A stretch of 64,000 nt of DNA from Flavobacterium cheongpyeongense (lineage in GTDB: Bacteria > Bacteroidota > Bacteroidia > Flavobacteriales > Flavobacteriaceae), in NCBI RefSeq assembly GCF_003202435.1, contig NZ_QJHK01000007.1, positions 1-64,000 on the forward strand, read 5' to 3'. A program made the translations under genes and the position numbers. Positions 26,311 through 34,866 of the stretch are shown piece after piece. Numbering within the stretch: the stretch's first letter is position 1; each line of letters begins with the position of its first letter. Under the pieces are notes generated by a model. The model did not search any database and was not told the origin of the DNA. It saw only the letters and a list, made by a program, of their open reading frames with translations.

Positions 26311-27144
26311 ATGATTACTCAAGAAAAAGCAGTAGGCAAACCCTTTTTAAGATGGGCTGGAGGTAAAAGGTGGCTTACAAGTCAGATTGAGACAATTATT
26401 CCTAAAGATTTTAATAATTATTTCGAACCCTTTTTAGGAGGAGCTTCAATATATATTTATTTAAAGAAAAATAACCTAATCAAAAATAATTCTTTTTTAT
26501 CTGACGCAAATCAAGATCTGATTAATGCGTATAATATGATTGCAAAAGATCCTCAGAAGGTTATAGATATTTTAAAAAAGTATAAAAACGAAAAAGAACA
26601 ATATTATATTTTAAGAGATTTAGAACCTGAGAATGATATCGAAAAAGCCGCAAGGTTTATTTATTTAAATAAAACTTCTTATAATGGTATTTATAGAGTA
26701 AATAGAAATGGTAAATATAATGTTCCTTATGGAGATAGGAAAATTATAAACTTATTTGATTTTGAAAACATAGAAAATGTCTCGAAAATTTTAAATAAAG
26801 AAACAATTTTGATATCTCATGATTTTGAATTAATAAAAACTCAAATTCAGCCATTAGATCTAATATTTTTAGACCCTCCCTATACAGTCGCACATGAAAA
26901 TAATGGTTTCGTGGAATACAATCAATCTATTTTTACATGGGATGATCAAAAAAGACTTGCAAATTTATTACAGCACATTAATGAAGTTGGTGCTTTTTTT
27001 ATAATGACTAACGCAAAACATGACTCGATAGATGAACTTTTTTCTCCCTATGGAAAGCATAGTATACTATCTAGGCAGAGCCTAATAGGCGGAAAAGGCG
27101 CGAAAAGGCAAAACATTAATGAATACATTTTTAAGAATTTTTAA
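26311..27144 (+). CDS. Dam-like (D12 class) DNA adenine methyltransferase
   Basis: This is a 277-residue enzyme that would transfer a methyl group from S-adenosylmethionine to N6 of adenine. The SAM-binding motif is FLRWAGGKRWL (residues 12-22), FEPFLGGASIY follows near 38-48, and the catalytic DPPY is at 188-191 in FLDPPYTV. Length and order match the alpha-class Dam/DpnM family. The target sequence cannot be read from the protein. The DGQHR/HEPN gene begins one base after its stop codon, so the two are translationally coupled. This favours a modification partner for that gene rather than an orphan housekeeping Dam. Confidence 0.9.
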   Translation: MITQEKAVGKPFLRWAGGKRWLTSQIETIIPKDFNNYFEPFLGGASIYIYLKKNNLIKNNSFLSDANQDLINAYNMIAKDPQKVIDILKKYKNEKEQYYILRDLEPENDIEKAARFIYLNKTSYNGIYRVNRNGKYNVPYGDRKIINLFDFENIENVSKILNKETILISHDFELIKTQIQPLDLIFLDPPYTVAHENNGFVEYNQSIFTWDDQKRLANLLQHINEVGAFFIMTNAKHDSIDELFSPYGKHSILSRQSLIGGKGAKRQNINEYIFKNF

Positions 27145-27145
27145 T

Positions 27146-29407
27146 ATGCAACAAAACCTTAAAATTGAACTACTTGGAAAACTTGTAACTGAAAAAAACA
27201 TTTCTTCTCAAATTTCTTTACGAAATAAGTCCCATATTTATGAAACTATTTCGAATGAAGAAACGATTTTAAATTTAAAAGTAGAGGAAGGTTGGGAAAT
27301 AGACCGAACGTATTCAAAAACAATTAAAATAAAAAAAAAGAAGCCACTTGATCAATTTTTTGAAGATAGAGTTTGGACCTTATTTGCTAAATTTGGTTTT
27401 ACTATTTTAAATAAGGATAGGTTTTTTAATCTTCCCTATGATAAAACCAATGATTCGCTAACTCAACAAATAGATGTTTTTGCCAAAGATAAAGAGACAA
27501 TAATTCTTGTTGAATGCAGGACTGCTATACAAAACAAAAGAGGTGATTTTAAAAAAGAATTAGAAGCAACGTCAGGTAAAATTCAAGGACTTATTAATTC
27601 CGTAAGGTCACTTTTTCCGGATGAAAAATTAAAATTTAAATATATTCTAGCAACGCATAATTTTTCAATTAATGAAAATGATATCGCTCGACTTGAAAAT
27701 ATAAACGGTATTCACTTTGACGAAAGTAATATCGAATACTATTATGAGTTAATTTCTCAATTAGGTAATGCTGCCAAGTATCAATTATTAGGATCACTAT
27801 TTTATGGACAAGACATTCCGGAACTTGAAAATAAGGTACCTGCAGTTAGAGGGGAAATGGGTGGACATACTTATTATGCATTTTCAATTGAGCCAGGAAA
27901 ACTTTTGAAAATGGGCTATGTTTTACATAGGAATAAGGCAAATATTAACATGATGCCTACATATCAAAGACTCATTAAAAAACAAAGACTAAAAGAAATT
28001 AAAACATTTATTGATGAAAAAAAGGGCTACTTTCCAAATTCAATTGTTATTAGTATAGATACGAATAAGAAAGACTTACAGTTTGATAGAGCTAATACTC
28101 AGGTTCAATCTACTATATCTGATGTTGGAATTTTACATTTGCCCCGAAAATATCGCTCTGCATATATTATTGATGGTCAACATAGACTATATGGCTATGC
28201 AGATTCAATCTATAAAGATAAAAATACAATTCCTGTAGTAGCATTTATAAATCTTGATAGAAGCGAACAAGTAAGGATTTTTATGGAAATTAATGAAAAT
28301 CAAAAGGCAGTTTCCAAAAATTTAAGATTAACATTAAATTCTGACTTACTTTGGACTTCTACATTCTATACTGATCAACAAAAAGCCATGTATTCTAGGA
28401 TTGCAATAACTTTAGGTGAAGATAGGAAATCTGCATTGTTTGATAAAATTTCCATTGGAGAGGATAAAAAAATAATAACATCCGAAGCCATTGTAAACGC
28501 TCTAAATAAAACAAATTTTTTCGGTAAAGTAAGTAAAAATAAAATTGAAAAATTAGGAACCTTTTTTAAAGGAAATATTGACGATGGGTACAATTCCCTA
28601 TCAAATTTTCTATTAAAATCTTTTACATACTTGGAAGAAAACTTAGAAGACGAATGGAGTAATAAGGAAAGTATCTTATTAATTAATAAAGGTGTATCTT
28701 CAATCATCAGGGTTCTTAGCGACATATGTGATCATATTTCTTTGAACCATTCGATAATAAATTCTGATAATTATTTCTCTAAAACTAAACATTTTTTAGA
28801 TGCTATAATACTTTTCTATGTTAATCTTGATGATGAGATTAAGGAAGATCTTAGAAAAACATATGGACAAGGGGGAGATTTGAAATACTGGCGAACTCTT
28901 CAGAAATTCATTAGAGATACTTACGATGAATTTAAACCGATTGGTCTAGACGAATATCTACAAAAGGAAAAAAGGGAATTCAATGAAGAGGCTTTTAAAA
29001 TAATACGAGAAATTGAACAATTTCTCAATAAAGATTTTGAAAAAAAACTCGAATCTAAATTTGGAACTCAGTGGTTCTCAAAAGGAATTCCATTACCTAT
29101 TCAAAAAAAGTCTACTGAATTAGCCCTAGAAAAAAATTATAGAAAGGAAGACGGAGAGAATGACTCATCACCATGGGACTGCCTACATTTAATTGACTAT
29201 AGAGAGATAGCTCGTAAAAATTGGCCAGATTTATTTGAAAAGGAATATACATTACCTCCCGAAAAGAAAATTTCGGGAGGAAGTGAAGCTAAGACTAAAT
29301 GGTTTGAGAAATTAAATACATTAAGAAATAAAAATTTTCATTCTTACTCTGTCGTAAAGGATGAAATCGAATATCTAAGGGAATTAAAATCATTTTTGAT
29401 TAAATAA
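27146..29407 (+). CDS. DGQHR-domain protein with nuclease-like N-terminus and HEPN C-terminus
   Basis: This is a 753-residue multidomain protein. I start it at the ATG at 27146; an earlier ATG at 27119 overlaps the methylase gene. About residues 70-160 look like a restriction-endonuclease fold: an acidic IDVFAKDKETIILVECR segment, with the usual E-x-K replaced by E-C-R. The centre carries IIDGQHRLYGYA, the DGQHR signature of DndB-like proteins, which are linked to DNA modification and defence. The C-terminal ~150 residues end in LNTLRNKNFHS. This gives R-x4-H (Arg727, His732), the RNase motif of HEPN domains, in a Swt1-like setting. With the coupled adenine methylase it looks like a modification-sensing defence pair. 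The domain calls are by eye. Confidence 0.75.
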   Translation: MQQNLKIELLGKLVTEKNISSQISLRNKSHIYETISNEETILNLKVEEGWEIDRTYSKTIKIKKKKPLDQFFEDRVWTLFAKFGFTILNKDRFFNLPYDKTNDSLTQQIDVFAKDKETIILVECRTAIQNKRGDFKKELEATSGKIQGLINSVRSLFPDEKLKFKYILATHNFSINENDIARLENINGIHFDESNIEYYYELISQLGNAAKYQLLGSLFYGQDIPELENKVPAVRGEMGGHTYYAFSIEPGKLLKMGYVLHRNKANINMMPTYQRLIKKQRLKEIKTFIDEKKGYFPNSIVISIDTNKKDLQFDRANTQVQSTISDVGILHLPRKYRSAYIIDGQHRLYGYADSIYKDKNTIPVVAFINLDRSEQVRIFMEINENQKAVSKNLRLTLNSDLLWTSTFYTDQQKAMYSRIAITLGEDRKSALFDKISIGEDKKIITSEAIVNALNKTNFFGKVSKNKIEKLGTFFKGNIDDGYNSLSNFLLKSFTYLEENLEDEWSNKESILLINKGVSSIIRVLSDICDHISLNHSIINSDNYFSKTKHFLDAIILFYVNLDDEIKEDLRKTYGQGGDLKYWRTLQKFIRDTYDEFKPIGLDEYLQKEKREFNEEAFKIIREIEQFLNKDFEKKLESKFGTQWFSKGIPLPIQKKSTELALEKNYRKEDGENDSSPWDCLHLIDYREIARKNWPDLFEKEYTLPPEKKISGGSEAKTKWFEKLNTLRNKNFHSYSVVKDEIEYLRELKSFLIK

Positions 29408-29447
29408 TTTAATCGTCTTCTTTTAAATAAATTTTTAAGTTCAGTTT

Positions 29448-30407
29448 TTAACTTTCTAAATCACTCTCAAAAGTTACTCTGTAAATTGATATTTTTCCAT
29501 CCGGTTCTTTATCAATTGCAGTTTTTGATGCTTTACTAGAACTTATTCGCCAGACATCAGTATTTTCTACCTTAATAGATTCTATTAAACATAATAAACT
29601 AAAGATTTTAGGTCCACAGGGAGCTAGTACTATTCTGTGAGATTGAACTAAATCCACAACTAATGTATGCAGCAATTTTGCGGTAATTTTCAAATTTAAA
29701 ATTGGATATTCAAATATATTTTCTTTCTTAACTTCTGTAAGTAACACACTATTCTCTACTTTTACTGTTTGACTAAATTCTTCTGCATACGAAGAATCTG
29801 AAATAAAAACATAACTCTCAGCATCAAGATATTGTGCTAAACCAGTTGCTTTGTCTTTTTCATAACCTAGTCCAATTATTAATGCAGTCGGCTTATCTGG
29901 AATGGAAATATTGCTAAATCCCTCTAATGGATCAACACTTAGGGTTAAATTTTCACCTTTCAAAGGAGCAGTATAAATTGAGTGTGAGTAAGCATAATAT
30001 AGATTTACTCTTCTGATTTTTGAATCTTCCAAATAACAATTAAAGTAATTTAAGAAGGAAGAAAACCAGATACTTGTCATACTTGAATAATCAATAAGAA
30101 TATTGATATCACCTTCTTTACTTTTTTCAAAAAAAGCATTTAAGGTATTTATTATTTCAACGCCAGATTCACCTTCGGATAATATAAAATTGCAACTAGA
30201 ATCTTTTTCATAAAATAATTTATTTTCATTTGTTTTAAGCCTTGCTTCATTTTCAAATTCCAAGACATGGCTAACCTCTGACTTAACATCATGCTTAGAT
30301 TTAAAAAAAATCGATCTCTTTTCATATCCACATGCAAAATATGAAATATCAAATTTTATTTCAGATAATTGGTCTTCAGTTATTTGTTGGGTCGTAATTA
30401 GTTTCAT
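29448..30407 (-). CDS. unknown protein, third gene of the phosphoesterase-ATPase operon
   Basis: This is a 319-residue soluble protein I cannot place. It begins with a beta-rich part (FDISYFACGYEKRSIFF). It then has INILIDYSSMTSIWFSSFL, and later ALIIGLGYEKDKATGLAQYL and IVLAPCGPKIFSLLCLI. The alternation of hydrophobic strands and helices suggests two Rossmann-like halves, perhaps a ligand-sensing or effector module. Its start overlaps the ATPase stop by four bases, so its synthesis is coupled to the ATPase. It converges with the DGQHR gene, whose stop is about 40 bases away. A defence role is inferred from partners and location only. Confidence 0.65.
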   Translation of the reverse strand: MKLITTQQITEDQLSEIKFDISYFACGYEKRSIFFKSKHDVKSEVSHVLEFENEARLKTNENKLFYEKDSSCNFILSEGESGVEIINTLNAFFEKSKEGDINILIDYSSMTSIWFSSFLNYFNCYLEDSKIRRVNLYYAYSHSIYTAPLKGENLTLSVDPLEGFSNISIPDKPTALIIGLGYEKDKATGLAQYLDAESYVFISDSSYAEEFSQTVKVENSVLLTEVKKENIFEYPILNLKITAKLLHTLVVDLVQSHRIVLAPCGPKIFSLLCLIESIKVENTDVWRISSSKASKTAIDKEPDGKISIYRVTFESDLES

Positions 30408-32290
30408 AGTTCTTCTGAAAATAAGTTCGGAGTAATTTCTCCCTTTTTTCCGTCTTTTAAAATTGTACTTAATTGTCTTGATCCATATTCTCTTATTGGT
30501 AATTTAAAATTAGGATACAGTAAATACGATAACCTGAAGCGTTTTTCAAAAATGCCATTTTCTGAAAGAGCTTCCTTAGGATCAATATAAACAAAGGCTC
30601 CTAGCCTAATTCCTAAATTAACCAAACTAATAATTTTTTCATTTACTCCGTCGTCGACAATAAAAGACCCAACAGGCTCAATCGTAAAATCTTTACTAAA
30701 AAAATAACTGCCAAAATAACTGCCAATCTGCACGATAAGTTTTCCTAAGTTCTGAACTTTTCCATATAATTCAATACTAGCATCAGGATGTGAAGAAATT
30801 ATTTGTAAATGTCGTTGAGAGATTCTATAGATTATAGTTGACTGCTTTTCTGGCGTAATTTCTTCAATCGTTTCACGCGGATTAATTTTTAATAATTCAT
30901 CTATCAATGCTGTTAAAAATCTAGGATTTCCGTCGCAGATTTCATAAACATTATTTGTTCCAAAATAAAATGGAATGTTTTTTCTTCCAATTATATTATT
31001 ATTTCTTAAAAATTGGCTCCTATAAATTATTATTGGCTTCATTTTCCTAAAGACTGGCCCCATTTGCCTCTCATCTGATGGGGCTGGAGATTGAAAGGAA
31101 ATACTTTTTTTATCGAGAAATAAGCGAAAGGTTTTGTCATTTTGAGCTAGATATTTAGTTAAGTGCCACATTAAAGTTCCTTTTTTAAAATTTGAATCCC
31201 AGGAATCATTATTGTCAGGCACAATTTCCTTCTGATTTGATAACTTCATGCTCTTAAGGATTTTTTCAATATCATAAATCCCAAAAATCTTTTCAGGCAC
31301 GATTTCCCTACCGTGATAGTTTTTAATCTTCGTTGCTGCCAGTTTACTAGCAAATTCATTCCATTTTACAAATCCATTTCTATCGTATGTCCATGCTCGT
31401 ATTACATTATAATCATTGGAGTCACTTGACTCTAATGCTATATCCCTACTGTCTACAATAGATTTCTCGATTTTTACGATAGGAGTAGACGTTAATTTAT
31501 ATAATATACTTTGATCACCTCTACTTCTAAGTTGACTTATTAAATTTTCTTGTAGCCATTCGGGAGCAAGTTCTAACTCATCAAAACAAAGCGCCCACCT
31601 AAAATGTGATTTCTTAAAAGATATATCTGACTGAAAATTCTTTTTGAATGCAAAAAAAGAGCTACTTGTAAGATCATAAAAATCTGAATGAAAATAATCT
31701 GGCAGTTCACTAAAGTTAATTGTATTGGTTAATTTAGTTTTATTTATAATCTTATTAATTTGTCCTAGTCTTTCTTTTATTGATAACTCAATTGCAACTA
31801 AATCCGGAGAAATCGGCGTTTCTAATTGAAAAATACGAATTAAATCAATACACAGATTTCTTTTGTTTTTTAAAAAATCTTCATCTTCCCTGTTTTCAAT
31901 TTCTAAAAGTTGAAAAAATGTGTTAACAACTGATTTAATAACATTAGTATTTACAATAACTTTGGATATGATATTTGAGAAAGCTGGTAACAGCGGAAAT
32001 GAATTTGCTAATTGATTTAATTGTTTCTTCCACTGATTATCAGTTGGAACATACACTCCATAAAAAGGTAAATCTATTTTGTCATTTCCAGGTATGTTAT
32101 TCCATATATTTATTGTCTGAGGCATTAACATCTTTAAAAGTGTTGTTTTACCGCAACCTCTCGGACCAAGCAGAAGTGAATGATTAACTTGTAATAGATC
32201 TGCGTACTGAGGGTTTTCAATAAAAGAATTAGCTATTTCATCAGGAGATAAATTCCTTGCATTAAAGGAATGATAAAGAGTTGTTTCCAT
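30404..32290 (-). CDS. ORC/CDC6-like AAA ATPase
   Basis: This is a 628-residue ATPase. The opening SFNARNLSPDEIANSF is followed by Walker A LGPRGCGKTTLLK (residues 41-53) and a Walker B-like ALCFDELELAPEW near 235. The N-terminal layout resembles the ORC-CDC6-type ATPases seen in several uncharacterised defence loci. The C-terminal half (IYRISQRHLQIISSHPDAS onward) is helical with a winged-helix-like ending. It begins two bases after the phosphoesterase stop and overlaps the next gene by four. It would supply the NTP-driven sensing or switching step of the three-gene system. The family name is tentative; the ATPase assignment is firm. Confidence 0.75.
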   Translation of the reverse strand: METTLYHSFNARNLSPDEIANSFIENPQYADLLQVNHSLLLGPRGCGKTTLLKMLMPQTINIWNNIPGNDKIDLPFYGVYVPTDNQWKKQLNQLANSFPLLPAFSNIISKVIVNTNVIKSVVNTFFQLLEIENREDEDFLKNKRNLCIDLIRIFQLETPISPDLVAIELSIKERLGQINKIINKTKLTNTINFSELPDYFHSDFYDLTSSSFFAFKKNFQSDISFKKSHFRWALCFDELELAPEWLQENLISQLRSRGDQSILYKLTSTPIVKIEKSIVDSRDIALESSDSNDYNVIRAWTYDRNGFVKWNEFASKLAATKIKNYHGREIVPEKIFGIYDIEKILKSMKLSNQKEIVPDNNDSWDSNFKKGTLMWHLTKYLAQNDKTFRLFLDKKSISFQSPAPSDERQMGPVFRKMKPIIIYRSQFLRNNNIIGRKNIPFYFGTNNVYEICDGNPRFLTALIDELLKINPRETIEEITPEKQSTIIYRISQRHLQIISSHPDASIELYGKVQNLGKLIVQIGSYFGSYFFSKDFTIEPVGSFIVDDGVNEKIISLVNLGIRLGAFVYIDPKEALSENGIFEKRFRLSYLLYPNFKLPIREYGSRQLSTILKDGKKGEITPNLFSEEL

Positions 32291-32292
32291 AC

Positions 32293-33444
32293 TTAGTTAA
32301 TTTGCTTATTGATACTAGCTTTATCCCCACATCTTATTCCTGGTAAGACTTCAATTGAAAAATCTGAAATAAGTTTATTCTGCAAATCTTGTTGTTGATC
32401 AGGTCTCAAAAAAGATATAGCGTCAATATCTTCCTTTAGTAATCTCAAATTACTTATCTCAATATTTTTTTTTATCATCCAATCATTTATTGCAGATGCC
32501 AAATCATTAATCTCACCCTTAAATCCATATCCGGTAATATTTGGAAATCCTGAGCTACTATTATTTATATGCCATCCACTAACTGGCCCATAATCCCAGC
32601 TTTTAACTATTCCCTTGTGGTCAAAAATTTCAACTATATGGAACATATTTTCTGACTCCGTTTCATTCAAATTTTCTAAACATGAAAAACTTCCGGCACA
32701 TAAAATTGACACGTCGTTAAGAGTACGAAGCATAGGCTCATGTTTATGTCCATGGATATATAGACTAAATGCATACTCGTTTAACAATTTCAACAACTTA
32801 TCGCCTTTATCAATAAAATCCGAGTCGCTAAAGTCCGCATTTGAATGATTTGTGGGATGATGATGAGACATTGCAATACCAATTTTCGACTTATCAGTTT
32901 TTTCCAGTCTTTCCTTAATCTTTTCAAGTGTAGCTTCATCAATACTTACCTTCTTACTTGTAGTAGTATTAAAATGATCATGTACACTATTGAAAATCAA
33001 TAATCTATATTGTTCTTCTTCAATTACGGTAAAATTGTCTGCCCAAAATTCTTTTTGATCGCTTGGAGAAATAACAGGATAATTAGTCTTTAAAGTCTTA
33101 GCGACAGAAAATGCTTGTTCGGGCTTTTCAGCACGTGATGCTACATCATGATTACCTAAAGTTGCAAAAATTGATTTTGCATTTAGAGCATTGGCTATTT
33201 CCTCTACATACCGCCAACCCGAGTGATATCCTATTTTGTTTACTTGATCAGCAATATCTCCAGGACAGAGAAGAATGTCTACCTCTAACTGATCTTTTTT
33301 TATTAACGTTTTAAGTGCTTCAACAGGATGTCTTACTGTGGGAATACCAGGCGTATCGGGATGTAATCTGGTAATTGCGCGGCGATCAATATTATCCGTG
33401 CAATGTAAGTCACTGACAATTGCAATTTTTAATTTTTTTATCAT
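32293..33444 (-). CDS. calcineurin-like metallophosphoesterase
   Basis: This is a 383-residue protein with all blocks of the di-metal phosphoesterase fold: IVSDLHCTD (Asp12, His14), LLCPGDIADQ, ATLGNHDV, SHHHPTNH and YIHGHKHEP. Substrates of the family range from nucleic acids to cyclic nucleotides and phospho-proteins. It is the first gene of an operon with an ATPase and an unknown protein. In that setting a nuclease or nucleotidase effector is plausible, comparable to other ATPase-plus-phosphoesterase defence pairs. The last ~100 residues lie outside the catalytic domain and end in a lysine-rich tail. No signal peptide is present, so it acts in the cytoplasm. Confidence 0.85.
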   Translation of the reverse strand: MIKKLKIAIVSDLHCTDNIDRRAITRLHPDTPGIPTVRHPVEALKTLIKKDQLEVDILLCPGDIADQVNKIGYHSGWRYVEEIANALNAKSIFATLGNHDVASRAEKPEQAFSVAKTLKTNYPVISPSDQKEFWADNFTVIEEEQYRLLIFNSVHDHFNTTTSKKVSIDEATLEKIKERLEKTDKSKIGIAMSHHHPTNHSNADFSDSDFIDKGDKLLKLLNEYAFSLYIHGHKHEPMLRTLNDVSILCAGSFSCLENLNETESENMFHIVEIFDHKGIVKSWDYGPVSGWHINNSSSGFPNITGYGFKGEINDLASAINDWMIKKNIEISNLRLLKEDIDAISFLRPDQQQDLQNKLISDFSIEVLPGIRCGDKASINKQIN

Positions 33445-33559
33445 TAAAATTAAGGTTTATAACTATCCATTCAAAAAAACTTAAAATTGTAATTCAGAAA
33501 CTTTTTGAAATGTTAAGGCTACATTATTGGGTTTAATAAGTATGGGTTTTGTAATGTAT

Positions 33560-34057
33560 CTATATTTTCTTCCCTACTACTACTTCTATTATATAATTAA
33601 AAATTGCTTCTACAGCACCATCTCTAATTAAATTTCTTTCATTTTTTAATATAATTTCGGAGAATTCAAAAAATGAATTTTTATACATTATAACAACATA
33701 GATTTGCCCTATCGCCTTATCAACATAATAGCCATTAACTGATGCGGAAGCTACTCCAGTAACGGCAACATACAAATCAGCAGTAGGAAACAAATTAAAA
33801 ATTCCGTTAACCATTTCTCTTGTTACCTCAAAAGATTCCGCAGTTTTATCGTGTAATGTTTGATTACTTACACCTAGAACTTTATTTTTAAACTCTGGAT
33901 TATAACTAACGATACTTCCTAAAAGCACAGATGAAGCACCAGGTATCGAAATTATTGTACTTGCCAATAATCCGCCAGTAATACTTTCAGCACAAACAAT
34001 TTTGATTTGTTTTGATGTTAATAATGCTACAAAATCTTCTATTTTTTTTGTTTCCAC
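33560..34057 (-). CDS. CinA-family protein (PncC-like amidohydrolase)
   Basis: This is a 165-residue stand-alone CinA C-terminal domain. The hallmark CAESITGGLLASTI is near residues 19-32, with GSIVSYNPEFKNKVLGV and VAVTGVAS following. Canonical members deamidate nicotinamide mononucleotide for NAD recycling. Versions next to HTH genes are common on Bacteroidota mobile elements, where the role is unclear. It lies 35 bases after the HTH gene on the same strand, so they are probably one operon. The sequence is shorter than full CinA, which also has a molybdopterin-binding domain. Confidence 0.8.
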   Translation of the reverse strand: METKKIEDFVALLTSKQIKIVCAESITGGLLASTIISIPGASSVLLGSIVSYNPEFKNKVLGVSNQTLHDKTAESFEVTREMVNGIFNLFPTADLYVAVTGVASASVNGYYVDKAIGQIYVVIMYKNSFFEFSEIILKNERNLIRDGAVEAIFNYIIEVVVGKKI

Positions 34058-34092
34058 AAATTATTTCTTTTATAAATTCAAAATCTAACAAA

Positions 34093-34359
34093 TTACTCTT
34101 CTAATTTGATATTACTATCTTTAAAGTAAAATTCAAAATCAAAAACTGTTTGAGGTGAAAGCTGTAGCCCTTTTATCAACTCGTAAACAGTTGAAAGTTT
34201 TATATTAACTTCTCCTTTTTCATATTTTGCTATATCACTATGATCTAAATCACACCTTTGAGCTAACTGTCGTAAACTTAATTTTTGATCAGTCCTAAGC
34301 TTTTCAATTTGCTTTCCAAATAAAATTCGAAATTCAGTTCTATTGTCTTCGTTTGACAT
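34093..34359 (-). CDS. Xre-type helix-turn-helix regulator
   Basis: This is an 88-residue protein made almost entirely of a Cro/C1-type HTH: IEKLRTDQKLSLRQLAQRCD, then the recognition helix around DHSDIAKYEKGEVN. It heads a small operon with the CinA-like gene. Such regulators on integrative elements often control excision or transfer genes. It lies next to a highly folded intergenic region (34512-34714) that could contain its binding sites, though this is only position. Confidence 0.85.
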   Translation of the reverse strand: MSNEDNRTEFRILFGKQIEKLRTDQKLSLRQLAQRCDLDHSDIAKYEKGEVNIKLSTVYELIKGLQLSPQTVFDFEFYFKDSNIKLEE

Positions 34360-34511
34360 ACGATTATTATTTGTAAGGCAATTTCTGTAGTATTTTATAA
34401 ATTAATGTGGGTGCTAAAGCCCACTTTAATTTATTTTTATTATATTTGCTTTTGAATACATATATTTGCGATTCTTCATTAAAAAAATTTGAAGCATTCG
34501 CTTAGAATCTC

Positions 34512-34615
34512 GCACTAGAAAACTGGTAATTTTTGCAACGGGATAATAAGTAAGATGCTCACGTCATTGGCGTGGGCTCACTTATTGTTGCTCGGTATAC
34601 CAGTACCTCTAGTGC
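34512..34615. ncRNA. 104-base nested hairpin, candidate structured RNA or DNA site
   Basis: The ends GCACTAGA (34512-34519) and TCTAGTGC (34608-34615) pair perfectly. Inside, ACTGGTA pairs with TACCAGT, GCAAC with GTTGC, AATAAGT with ACTTATT, and GCTCACG with CGTGGGC (one G-T pair) around a seven-base loop TCATTGG. Five stacked helices in order with small internal loops are unlikely by chance. Strand, transcript and function are unknown. No reverse transcriptase, integron integrase or transposase lies nearby to place it as a retron, attC or MITE. Confidence 0.5.
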
Positions 34616-34621
34616 AGTAAG

Positions 34622-34714
34622 ATGAGTTCTACGCCTTTTTTACAAAACTCTCTTGTTATTCTTTGCGTGCACGCTTCTGGTGATTTAAGTTTCGTATAAA
34701 AAAGTCGAACTCAT
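34622..34714. ncRNA. second hairpin region with a palindrome
   Basis: ATGAGTTC (34622-34629) pairs perfectly with GAACTCAT (34707-34714). Inside are a T6/A6 pair and the perfect 10-base palindrome GCGTGCACGC (34665-34674). It starts seven bases after the first structure, so the two may be parts of one RNA of about 200 bases. Confidence 0.4.
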
Positions 34715-34788
34715 TAATTATTATTGCCTGTGTACTAAAACAAAACTTCCTTATGCGAATTAAGACGTTTACTTAATGCATAAAAAAT

Positions 34789-34824
34789 GGCCCTCTACCA
34801 GCGACAAAACTTGTATAGAGGACC
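34789..34824 (+). promoter_or_regulatory. hairpin in the SusC leader
   Basis: CCTCTA (34792-34797) pairs with TAGAGG (34816-34821), extended by GG with CC. It lies about 43 bases before the SusC start codon and would form in its 5' leader. No T run follows, so it is not a terminator; a translation or stability element is possible. Confidence 0.4.
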
Positions 34825-34866
34825 GTAGCCAATTAAATCATATTTAACTAACCAATCCTCAAAATT

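Larger units (their letters stand above)
34360..34866. other. intergenic region between divergent genes, strongly folded
   Basis: About 507 bases between the HTH gene (minus) and the SusC gene (plus). It contains the two large nested inverted repeats described at 34512-34615 and 34622-34714 and the leader hairpin at 34789-34824. No reading frame of note. Confidence 0.65.

Noticed and set aside
34512..34714. retron, integron attC or MITE
   Set aside because: No reverse transcriptase or integron integrase is near, the attC core sequence is missing, and no target duplication or transposase supports a MITE. Left as unassigned structure.
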